Below are positions 45,444 through 53,225 of a DNA stretch of 64,000 nucleotides, one piece after another. The notes under the pieces are model-generated. The model saw only the letters and a list, made by a program, of their open reading frames with translations, ran no database searches and had not been told where the DNA came from. Position numbers and translations under genes: made by a program. How positions within the stretch are numbered: the first letter of the stretch is position 1; every line of letters begins with the position of its first letter. The DNA is from Schizochytrium sp. TIO01 (Eukaryota; Sar; Bigyra; Thraustochytrida; Thraustochytriidae), in NCBI GenBank assembly GCA_004764695.1, contig SMSO01000004.1, forward strand, positions 394,501 through 458,500, read 5' to 3'.

Positions 45444-45741
45444 TTACACCATATTGATGAAGAACATTTTGAACAAAGTGTCCTTGAGCGTCCTTTCCTT
45501 GATACGCTCGCCCAGCAATGCCAGCGACGAGCATGGCGGGGATGCAGAAGGTGTTGGCGGTCTCGGGGTTGCGCTAGAAGCTCTCGATGTACATGTAGGC
45601 GGTGAAGAGGTCCATCTTGTTGGTGGGCATCTTGGCAGCAAGCTGCTGGTGCTGCTCCTCTGTAAGGCGTGCCAGGTTGGTAGACAGCTCCGCCACATCT
45701 ATGACAGGAAACTCACTTTCGTTGGTACCAGTTTGCATCAT
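45444..45741 (-). pseudogene. Broken hypothetical gene of the element
   Basis: The likely start is ATGATGCAA at 45741, in the context TCGAAAATGATGCAA, which is identical at the start of the 389-residue gene (48347-48361). The frame reads MMQTGTNESEFPVIDVAELST and meets TAG at 45574-45576. It stays gene-like past the stop (NPETANTFCIPAML) and then seems to shift into the frame that ends LKDTLFKMFFINMV at 45444. One nonsense codon and one frameshift are therefore needed to explain it. A splice-donor-like GTGTAAG follows the last ATG, and coding-like sequence reappears near 45285, so an intron is an alternative. Its N-terminus resembles that of the 389-residue protein (MMQ...DV..xST). Function unknown. 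Confidence 0.5.
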
Positions 45742-45889
45742 TTTCGAGTGAACAACTGTCATGGTTAGGAACGAATGAATGGACTACTATCTATTTCTTG
45801 AGTTGGCTCGGCATTATTCATTCCTTTTTTTGTAGAGAAGTATATATTTGCTTTTCTTCTGGATTTAATCACCGCCATCACCAGCAACT

Positions 45890-46408
45890 ATGTCGTTTAC
45901 CACCAAGACAATGGCGGACGTTTTATTCAAGAGCTTGTTCACTGGTAGTTGTAGCATTAAGCATCCATTAGTAAATAATTATAACCAAGCCCACCCTTGG
46001 ATAACTCAAACATGTGCGCTCGTCGGTCCACGTCCAGTGGACCTTAAACTTCACTACATTCAATACCGTTCAGATTTTGAACGTAGGCGTGAAATTGTGG
46101 ACTTACTTCGCATTCCCCGCAAAGACAGAATGGAAATTCACTCGCTTTTCGATACTCTCACCAATGTATATATTCCGGACGGTTGCGCTTTCATGATGGA
46201 CCTCCCAACTAACGATTATGTAGCACCTCTTCGAGGAAGTTTCCTCATTGCACGAATTGAGATGGGTATCCCATTGAATCGTGGAGATATCAGTGATACT
46301 ATTGATCTTTTCAGAGAGATCCAATCCGACCACATGGAAGAATCTAAACAACACCACGCTAGTACAATGGTACAATATATCAATGCCATTGATCAGACGT
46401 TGAGTTAG
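45890..46408 (+). CDS. Hypothetical protein of the element, 172 residues
   Basis: ATG at 45890, stop at 46408; ordinary coding composition, AT-rich codons. The protein is soluble-looking and mixed alpha/beta with a conserved-looking core DLKLHYIQYRSDFERRREI and a DIFDTL-like stretch (IHSLFDTLTNVYIPDGC). I recognise no domain. It begins 149 bases from the divergent broken gene at 45741, so the two probably shared a promoter region. Confidence 0.65.
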   Translation: MSFTTKTMADVLFKSLFTGSCSIKHPLVNNYNQAHPWITQTCALVGPRPVDLKLHYIQYRSDFERRREIVDLLRIPRKDRMEIHSLFDTLTNVYIPDGCAFMMDLPTNDYVAPLRGSFLIARIEMGIPLNRGDISDTIDLFREIQSDHMEESKQHHASTMVQYINAIDQTLS

Positions 46409-46480
46409 GGTTGTGCTTTCTGATTTTTCTTTTTGGGTTCAAAGTTCGGAATGTGCATTTTATTTAAGAAAAAAGATAGT

Positions 46481-46609
46481 TCTTACTATTTAAACTTGCA
46501 TTTCATAGTAGGGAAATTTCTTTTGTGTTTGCACCATATGTGTTTGGAATTTGCATTTTGGTTTAAACAAGCTAACTCTTACTATTTAAACTTGCATTTC
46601 ATAGTAGGG
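46481..46609. repeat. Pair of identical 33-bp repeats 96 bases apart
   Basis: The 33 bases at 46481-46513 recur exactly at 46577-46609 (TCTTACTATTTAAACTTGCA at the start of each). Between them lies GCACCATATGTGTTT, which also occurs at the 3' end of the 167-residue gene near 47130. The arrangement suggests local duplication between the 172- and 167-residue genes. The 96-base offset equals the unit length of the array at 50.9-51.3 kb, which may be coincidence. Confidence 0.9.
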
Positions 46610-46655
46610 GTTAAAAAATAAGCATAATTTATATGAAATAAAAAGGCTTAGTTCA

Positions 46656-47159
46656 ATGTGTACAAAAAAAAAGGAGATCATGTTCGAATCACTACCTAAA
46701 ACGCTGGAAGACAGACGTCGTGCCGAAGAGTTCGGCTTTCTGGTTTCAAAGAGAATGTACCAGGGGTTTGTAAATCTTCTTCTAGAATTTATCAATAATG
46801 AACCCCGAGAGAGGCTCCTTGAAATATACAATGGTCAAGAAGACGAGCTAAACACAGACATTCAATTTTTAAGCGAGTTTGAACGAATAAAGAAGCCCAA
46901 GGCCTTTAGGCTGGGTCCTGATTTCATGGTTTTATTGAGAGGATCTGACATTAAAGGAACTCCTCAGGCCAATGATAAAGATAAAGATATGTACAAAAGG
47001 ATGATGAGTTACCGTGAATCTTTTAAAACCATCAACGAAAAGGAACTAATACAAGGCTATCGCAGTGCTCGCTATAACAAGGAGAAACTAATTACATTCG
47101 ATCGCATGATGGAACTTTGCTCCATTTTTGCACCATATGTGTTTGTAAAGCGAAAGTAA
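46656..47159 (+). CDS. Hypothetical protein of the element, 167 residues
   Basis: ATG at 46656; a second in-frame ATG at 46680 (MFESLPKTLEDRRRAEEF) would give 159 residues and lacks the unusual lysine run, so it may be the true start. Mostly helical and charged, with the repeated-looking phrases FVNLLLEFINNEPRERLLEI and DKDKDMYKRMMSYRESF. No domain recognised. It converges with the leftward 389-residue gene, with only 26 bases between the two stop codons. That spacing is far tighter than for the host genes in this window. Confidence 0.65.
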   Translation: MCTKKKEIMFESLPKTLEDRRRAEEFGFLVSKRMYQGFVNLLLEFINNEPRERLLEIYNGQEDELNTDIQFLSEFERIKKPKAFRLGPDFMVLLRGSDIKGTPQANDKDKDMYKRMMSYRESFKTINEKELIQGYRSARYNKEKLITFDRMMELCSIFAPYVFVKRK

Positions 47160-47185
47160 TCTTTGATGATTTAGGCCTGTGTGAT

Positions 47186-48355
47186 CTAGTAACTATAATT
47201 TATCCCATCAAGATCAGTCTTTGTCAAGAGAGCATCCATGTCTTTGTGTGTAAAGCTTAAAACACTTTGCATTAATTGTTCATCGATGTTAATTTCGCAT
47301 TTTTCCCAACCCCCGGAGACTAACTTCATTAGCTCCAAGAATGATTGATTATAAGCTGGATCAATTCCATTGAGGACCATCGAATTGATTGAATACTTTC
47401 CAAAGGAATCTTCATGGATAGTATTTGTCAAAATAGTATTAAAAAGATTCCTCCTCTTGTAAAGTTCATAAGGGCAAAAGTATGTAACACCAATATAGTA
47501 CATCGATAGATAAGTATTAAAGTCATCTCCTTCGTCTCTAGTAATATTCTCCGCGCTATAAATCGATGCCATTCTATCGCAACTATATTTCTTAAGTTTC
47601 TTGTTTTTTTGATAGTATTCGTTTAGATCGAAATACCAATGTTTAAAATAATATGATGGTGAGTAGAGCTTTTCCACATCAATTTCCTGGGCCAATTTTA
47701 TCTTGCCATAAGGTGCCTTTTTCTCGTTGTGTAATGTTGGGCAATGCACACATGTTGTAGCAACTCCATTAACCAGAACCATTCGAGCAAGTAACCCTGG
47801 GAGTGTTGCTTTGAGCTGATTTTTGATACGACCATCATTGACATCCTTCTGAATGATGTTATATTTGTTTATAATGTGTGGTGGTTTGTCATACACTGCC
47901 CACTTATTTTTTTGCATATCCAAGAGTGTATCAAAGTGACAAAGTCTAATAGCGTCATAGAGAGCATAATAAAGTCGTTTGAGTGATTCCGGCCATGAAC
48001 GATTGTTTGCGCCACTATAAAAGAGTTCAATTTCGCCCGCCACAAAGTCTTGCGTAATGTTTTGTGTATAGAAAAATTTATCATAGAGTGGCCATTCACA
48101 GGGTTCAATATGATTGGTTAAGTAGGCGCGCCATAATAGTCTATATAGAAAGCTACCTTCATACCCTATATGCCCGAATGTGCAGAGAAATCGATTGAGG
48201 TAGAGCTCGACCTCTATTTCGCTGAGTTTGCTTTCTTCCATTTCTACTTCCTCATTGCATGTTTTTTTTCCAATAAATTCTTCTAAATTCGTAATTGTGC
48301 TCATAGTTGGCACATCTACAATAGGAGGTTGGCCGTTGTTGCTAGCTTGCATCAT
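47186..48355 (-). CDS. Hypothetical protein of the element, 389 residues
   Basis: ATGATG at 48355 in the context TCGAAAATGATGCAA shared with the broken gene at 45741. Intact and AT-rich. Residues 1-60 are polar and acidic; the rest is rich in Tyr, Phe and Trp with long helices. A CVHCPTLHN segment near residue 200 has a Cys-x2-Cys plus His arrangement that could bind zinc, but no matching second pair is obvious. I recognise no family: the catalytic pattern of tyrosine recombinases (R...HxxR...Y) and a DDE transposase triad were looked for and not seen. Its length and intact state among broken neighbours suggest it is maintained. Confidence 0.72.
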   Translation of the reverse strand: MMQASNNGQPPIVDVPTMSTITNLEEFIGKKTCNEEVEMEESKLSEIEVELYLNRFLCTFGHIGYEGSFLYRLLWRAYLTNHIEPCEWPLYDKFFYTQNITQDFVAGEIELFYSGANNRSWPESLKRLYYALYDAIRLCHFDTLLDMQKNKWAVYDKPPHIINKYNIIQKDVNDGRIKNQLKATLPGLLARMVLVNGVATTCVHCPTLHNEKKAPYGKIKLAQEIDVEKLYSPSYYFKHWYFDLNEYYQKNKKLKKYSCDRMASIYSAENITRDEGDDFNTYLSMYYIGVTYFCPYELYKRRNLFNTILTNTIHEDSFGKYSINSMVLNGIDPAYNQSFLELMKLVSGGWEKCEINIDEQLMQSVLSFTHKDMDALLTKTDLDGINYSY

Positions 48356-48530
48356 TTTCGAAGGTTGGAACTAGACTAGCTAGGGATGGCTTAGGTGCGT
48401 AGACTATTTCTCGGCGACGCTGAGTCAAGGTTTTGCTTTCTTTTTTTTTAAAACCAAAGTTCGGGATTTCCATGTATATCATTATTTATTTTTTTTTGTG
48501 AAAAAAAAGAATCATCATTTAGATTTTTAA

Positions 48531-50762
48531 TTAAAATGGATTGACCATCTCATTGATCATCGTTTCAAGCTCCTCCCGCTCGTTACGGAAGAGAGCCATT
48601 GCGTTCTGTGTCATCTTATTAACAACAGAGGCTTTTCCATAGTCGGCAAGGTAGACACGGGGGTTTGTATCACAAGAAACTACCATATGAAAGGCATCCC
48701 AGCTGATTGATCCATACAAAATGCCCTTGTTATGGAGGTGTCCAAGCGCATTGCGCATTTCTTCATGAAGGAATACTTGCATAAGAGCCTCTCTTGGCAT
48801 GTTTGCGAGTGGTGCTCCCTCACGCGCAGTTACCATGATGGTGCGGTCGTTGGAGAATTCACCAGCATATAATAGGTAAGGCGTGCATAGGCCTTGAAGT
48901 TCGCGCAAGGGACCCTTGTACATTTCCATTTCTCGGTGAAAAAGATCGGCGAGTAGTTCATTTTCTTCGTCCAAAATCTTGAGCACGAGAGGGACATCAC
49001 CTATGGTCATGTAAGTCAAGTAGGTGTATCCGTCAGCGCTGAGGTGTGTGTCGCGAAGTTCCCACGGAAACCCAATCACCATACCCGAGAGAGGCAGCTT
49101 ATTGATCAGATCCTTACGCGCCGAGCCTTCATCACCACTTTTCTTCTTATAAATATTGTTCCCGGTGGAGATGATGGTATCTTTCAAACGAATGATAATA
49201 TTGGGCATATCTTGATTGCCCTGCCCTCCAGCGCCAGCACCAGCACCTCCATTACCGCCACCGCCACCTCCAGCAGCACCTCCATTACCGCCACCGCCGC
49301 CGCCACCTCCAGCAGCACCTCCATTGCCACCGCCACCACCTCCAGCAGCACCTCCATTGCCACCACCACCACCACCTCCACCATGGTTGCCATGGTTACC
49401 ATTGTTGTTGTTGTTGGCGGCTTGTATGGCAGCCCACGCGTTTCTTATATCGTTAATGATCACACGTTTGCCACTCCGCGCGGCCTCCGCTATCGATGTC
49501 TCCCTATTAGTAGGGTATGTCGTCCAATACTCGTCTAGGAAACGAAAAAATCTTGAACGAGTATCAATCTCCAAATTACAATTCCCTTCGTCAACTTCAG
49601 ATGCAATTTGAACAAGCATGCTCATCATGATAGCCGTCGGGGAATCCGTTGAACTCTCTGTGCCACACCCTTCGACTCCGGGACTTACAAAGAGACGACC
49701 CTTGTCATCCAGCTTTAAAAACCACGTCATCTCAGCAGTCGTCAGGACCGCGTATTTGGTCTGGTAAGCTACCATGTACCCAACAGTTTGCCACAGGCTA
49801 AACTTGATATTCTTATTTCCTTTAGGAGACTGGATGTCGGCGGTTTCGTCGGTGATACTCCGTTGACTTTGCTGATCATCAGTAAGATTGTTGGGGGGAT
49901 CGACATCTGGTCGTACACAAACACGTGGCTCATATTTACTCCCGTAGTATCCCTTGACAAGATTCCCATAGCTATCGCCTATGCGGGTAATGTACGGTGA
50001 TTGAATGAGATCAGGGGGCTTGACCTCAAGTACGAGTATCACTCTGTCGGGCCTCCCTCTTCCGGCGGACATCGTCACATTGAGATCTGATTGTAGGAGA
50101 ACACTGGACGGTGTTTCATGCTCAAACGCGAACGTCTGAGTCGCCTGGGGGTTTTGCAACATTCTATAATCTGTGAGAACTTTATCCGTAAGCACGCTCC
50201 AGACCTTTTTGGATATTAAAAAGGTCTGCGTGGCTCTCTCAGTGCGATTTAACTCGAATGGGTCAGGGTCTTGTAAAACATCATCTTCACGGAGAGTAAT
50301 CCCGCTGACTTTTAGCCGACCCATGGTCAGGTCGTGCTTGATATCATCTTTAAAATTCATCCAGTGGAGTACTTGAGCGGGAACAGCACGTCCGGGAGCA
50401 GGTGGTCGAGTAAACCTACGTAGTTGGTCGCCGTCATGGTGCACAGCCGTGAACATGCGCTTGTTGATGAGGTAACTGGCAGGGATGTTAGAAGTCGCAC
50501 GTAATCTAAAATGTTGAGCTCTCATCTCGATTTCTTTTTTAACACGACCACTCATGCCCGGCGTTTGAAATATATGCTCTTTTAAAGTTTCGTTTATTGC
50601 TCGACAACGCTCAGGCGTGAGTTGAGCCAACAACATTTCATTAGCATAGCAAGCATACATGCAAACTTGATAAAACCCGTTATCGTAGGTGATATCATCA
50701 GGGGGGGCATTGAGGAGGTCCCTACAAGCCGCCTCTATCTCCTCGTCAGTTACGTCGTCCAT
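48531..50762 (-). CDS. PD-(D/E)XK nuclease-like domain fused to a kinase-fold domain
   Basis: 743 residues from ATG at 50762; the frame extends three codons to a TTG, but ATG sits in the repeated TTGCTGACCATGG context. The middle part has a PD-(D/E)XK signature: an Asp at 226 or 239, then LVLEVKPP with Glu246 and Lys248, then a helix WQTVGYMVAYQTKYAVL (324-340) and TTAEMTWFLKL, as in restriction-endonuclease-fold effectors. A Gly/Asn/Ala linker fills about 449-515. Residues 560-735 resemble a protein kinase: LVLKIL Lys595, REMEMY Glu611, hinge TAREGAPL, GHLHNKGILYGSISWDAF where the catalytic Asp is Ser685, and LADYGK Asp707. Nuclease-kinase fusions are known among Crinkler-RHS-type effectors and related fungal proteins. 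A DNA-cutting protein regulated by a degenerate kinase module is my inference. Confidence 0.68.
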   Translation of the reverse strand: MDDVTDEEIEAACRDLLNAPPDDITYDNGFYQVCMYACYANEMLLAQLTPERCRAINETLKEHIFQTPGMSGRVKKEIEMRAQHFRLRATSNIPASYLINKRMFTAVHHDGDQLRRFTRPPAPGRAVPAQVLHWMNFKDDIKHDLTMGRLKVSGITLREDDVLQDPDPFELNRTERATQTFLISKKVWSVLTDKVLTDYRMLQNPQATQTFAFEHETPSSVLLQSDLNVTMSAGRGRPDRVILVLEVKPPDLIQSPYITRIGDSYGNLVKGYYGSKYEPRVCVRPDVDPPNNLTDDQQSQRSITDETADIQSPKGNKNIKFSLWQTVGYMVAYQTKYAVLTTAEMTWFLKLDDKGRLFVSPGVEGCGTESSTDSPTAIMMSMLVQIASEVDEGNCNLEIDTRSRFFRFLDEYWTTYPTNRETSIAEAARSGKRVIINDIRNAWAAIQAANNNNNGNHGNHGGGGGGGGNGGAAGGGGGGNGGAAGGGGGGGGNGGAAGGGGGGNGGAGAGAGGQGNQDMPNIIIRLKDTIISTGNNIYKKKSGDEGSARKDLINKLPLSGMVIGFPWELRDTHLSADGYTYLTYMTIGDVPLVLKILDEENELLADLFHREMEMYKGPLRELQGLCTPYLLYAGEFSNDRTIMVTAREGAPLANMPREALMQVFLHEEMRNALGHLHNKGILYGSISWDAFHMVVSCDTNPRVYLADYGKASVVNKMTQNAMALFRNEREELETMINEMVNPF

Positions 50763-50848
50763 GGTCAGCAAGGCTCGCGAGGTCTCTTTGATGGTTTGCT
50801 TGACTAATTTGCTGGTGTCCTTGCGCGACCAAGTTTCGTGATCATAGA

Positions 50849-51305
50849 GTTTTCAGTAACTAGCATTAATTATTATAGTATTCACTATAGGTCACTATTG
50901 TGTGCACGCGCCTGCAAAGGCCATGGTCAGCAACGGTTAGAGTTTTTTGGTAGCTAACATTAGTTGTAATAGTATTCACTATACGATGCTATTGTGTGCA
51001 CAAGTATTCCTATAAGGCCATGGTCAGCAATAGTTAGGGGTTTTGGTAGCTAACATTAGTTGTAATAGTATTCACTATACGATGCTATTGTGTGCACAAG
51101 TATTCCTATAAGGCCATGGTCAGCAATAGTTAGGGGTTTTGGTAGCTAACATTAGTTGTAATAGTATTCACTATACGATGCTATTGTGTGCACAAGTATT
51201 CCTATAAGGCCATGGTCAGCAATAGTTAGAGTTTTTGGTAGCTAACATTAGTTGTAATAGTATTCACTATATGATGCTATCGTGTGCACAAGTATTCCTA
51301 CAAGG
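50849..51305. repeat. Tandem array of about 96-bp units upstream of the nuclease-kinase gene
   Basis: Units begin CCATGGTCAGCAA at 50921, 51018, 51114 and 51210 (periods 97, 96, 96), with a trailing CCATGG at 51306 and a diverged unit at about 50849-50920. Inner units are nearly identical. Read on the minus strand, each unit ends TTGCTGACCATGG, the same 13 bases that carry the start codon of the nuclease-kinase gene at 50760-50762. The array therefore looks like multiplied copies of that gene's 5' region. It lies between two leftward genes. Confidence 0.93.
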
Positions 51306-51361
51306 CCATGGTTGCGTGTGGACGTGTTAATGTGAATAATGTAAGATATTATTATTTTCTT

Positions 51362-52597
51362 TTAATTTAGCGCGAGAGCACGAAAGGCTTGGTCAAGCTT
51401 GTCGAATGTACGATGCTGCGGATCCTCGCGGTCTTTGATGTACTTGAGGATACGTATACACATTACAGGAGTTACATGTGTTTCACATCGAACACTCCAA
51501 AATCCAAAGTGATCATCGATGGCAAATCGGGTAACAAGCAGTTCGCATGCATCTAGATGTGGATATTTGCGCTCTTTGTAACGGGGGGTAACAAGCAGTT
51601 CGTATGCATCTGATACATCTGAATCTGAATATTTGCGCTCTTCGTCACCGAGGGTCACTTTGCATTTGCGTGCATTGATGTTCGTGCGATAACTCCTCAG
51701 AAACGTCACGAGGTCCCAGTCAGTCGGAAAAAAAATCTTTTCGTTCTTTACAAACGCACCAAGATGTTTCATGATTGACCTATTCTCAGGACCCTTGATT
51801 GTCAGCATATGTGCATTGATTTCACAAATGGCTTGTGCAAAATCCTTATTGATGACGGCCTTGCCAATTGAAATAGTCAACCAAAACACACATCGAGGCG
51901 AGTACTCAACCATGGACCTTAAAAACAAGGGCACAAGGCGAAGAGGCAAGTTGTCAGTCTCACCAATGCTGAGCGCGATGAAGCCATACATCGCCAAACT
52001 TGCAATGAAAATCGCAAATTGCTTCACTGTCTCTGGATTCACAGTTGACAAATGAAAGCCGCTCACTTCCAAGCACGGTGTGCCAAAGAGAGTGCAGTAG
52101 CAGGGATCAGTGCGTAATCCTGATGTATGCGTCGAATCCACGAAGAGTCTTAGGAAATCCTTTTTATTTGAAACTTGATGCGGCATCGGGACGATTGGTC
52201 CATAATAGGTATCAGGAGTATCTTCCTCGGATCGAATGAATGTCGCCCTTGCATTCCATGTGAACCCCCCCTGATTCATGAGAACGTCCGCTGCATTTTC
52301 GGAAATCCTTTCATCGGCACACCGCGACCTCGCCAAAGTGGCAAGCGTGTTTGCGTACTTTTGTTCACTCGCTAAATAGGAGCGCCGGGCCGTATATTCA
52401 GCCTCCAGGAGATGCCTCCTTGTAGCCTCATACTCGGGCCCAAAATATTGTAGCAATAAACCACCAGCAGATCCCCACACATGCGATATTTCAAGATCAA
52501 CCAGTGCCAAGCGCGCCTTCTTACAAACTTTAATCCTTGTGTTTGCTTCTTCCCTCTCATTCTCCAACTGCTGTAAAAGAGTTGGGACATCACTCAT
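51362..52597 (-). CDS. Divergent HECT-like E3 ubiquitin ligase candidate
   Basis: 411 residues from ATG at 52597. The open frame continues 74 codons through a 24-bp tandem repeat to a TTG, but MSDVPTLLQQLENEREE is a better start. Residues 1-100 are helical and coiled-coil-like. From about 187 the protein follows the HECT N-lobe pattern: NPETVKQFAIFIASLAMYGF, then LPLRLVPLFLRSMV, matching NPE-x-L-x-x-F-x-F-x-G...LPL-x-x-x-F. The last 40 residues resemble the HECT C-lobe end: HVTPVMCIRILKYI, with Cys380 in the place of the catalytic Cys, then FDKLDQAFRAL as in the closing helix. The region between is shorter and not alignable by eye. HECT enzymes form a ubiquitin thioester and pass it to substrates. 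Unproven; an unrelated fold is possible. Confidence 0.45.
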   Translation of the reverse strand: MSDVPTLLQQLENEREEANTRIKVCKKARLALVDLEISHVWGSAGGLLLQYFGPEYEATRRHLLEAEYTARRSYLASEQKYANTLATLARSRCADERISENAADVLMNQGGFTWNARATFIRSEEDTPDTYYGPIVPMPHQVSNKKDFLRLFVDSTHTSGLRTDPCYCTLFGTPCLEVSGFHLSTVNPETVKQFAIFIASLAMYGFIALSIGETDNLPLRLVPLFLRSMVEYSPRCVFWLTISIGKAVINKDFAQAICEINAHMLTIKGPENRSIMKHLGAFVKNEKIFFPTDWDLVTFLRSYRTNINARKCKVTLGDEERKYSDSDVSDAYELLVTPRYKERKYPHLDACELLVTRFAIDDHFGFWSVRCETHVTPVMCIRILKYIKDREDPQHRTFDKLDQAFRALALN

Positions 52598-52618
52598 GAT
52601 GTCACAGCAGGGATTGTG

Positions 52619-52777
52619 GTGAAGCAATTGGTGATTTGCCTTTGGAGCAATTGGTGATTTGCCTTTGAAGCAATTGGTGATTTGCCTTTGAAGCAATTGG
52701 TGGTTTGCCTTTGAAGCAATTGGTGATTTTCCTTTGAAGCAATTGGTGGTTTGCCTTTGAAGCAATTGGTGATTTAC
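52619..52777. repeat. 24-bp tandem repeat
   Basis: About seven copies of GATTTGCCTTTGAAGCAATT plus GGTG, some with GGTGGTTTGCC variants. One more copy lies at 52908-52931 in the next repeat block. It sits directly 5' of the leftward HECT-like gene and keeps its reading frame open, since 24 is a multiple of three, so a repeat-encoded N-terminal extension is formally possible. Confidence 0.93.
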
Positions 52778-53146
52778 ATGTCCGGTGTCACGCCGCATCA
52801 AGAAGCAATACAGGTCCAAAAAGAAACAAAAGCAACACTTTTTTAATAGTAATGATTCTTTTAATTAAAAAAAAAAAAGAATTGTTATTAAACCAATCAC
52901 TAGATGATTTGCCTTTGAAGCAATTGGTGATTTACATGTACGGTGTCACGCCGCATCAAGAAGCAATTCAGGTCCAAAAAGAAACAAAAGCAACACTTTC
53001 TTAATAGTAGTGATTCTTTTAATTTAAAAAAAGAATTGTTATTAAACCAATCACTAGATCTTAAAAAAAGAAACAAAAGCAACACTTTTTAAATAGTAAT
53101 GATTCTTTTAATTAAAAGAATTGTTATTAAACCAATCACTAGATCT
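52770..53146. repeat. Three tandem copies of a 90-150-bp block
   Basis: The block contains GTGTCACGCCGCATCAAGAA, AAAGAAACAAAAGCAACACT, TAATGATTCTTTTAATTAAA and GAATTGTTATTAAACCAATC, ending CACTAGAT. Copies one (about 52770-52905) and two (about 52906-53059) are full; copy three (53060-53146) lacks the first part. AT-rich. It lies between two leftward genes of the element, so it may have duplicated with their promoter DNA. Confidence 0.9.
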
Positions 53147-53225
53147 TAAAAAAGAAACGAAGGCAGCACTATTTTTATTTTTATTTTTTAAAATAAATAA
53201 ATAAACAAAAATAAAAGATTTAATA

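Noticed and set aside
45574-45576. Reassigned TAG codon (alternative genetic code)
   Set aside because: All intact genes of the element and the host use TAA, TAG and TGA as ordinary stops. The broken gene also needs a frameshift, so decay is simpler.
49044-49611. Plus-strand ORFs rich in proline or in Ser/Thr/Ala
   Set aside because: They are antisense shadows of the glycine-rich linker of the nuclease-kinase gene.
50849-53146. CRISPR array
   Set aside because: The units are 96-bp or 24-bp tandem repeats without unique spacers, in a eukaryotic context with no Cas genes.
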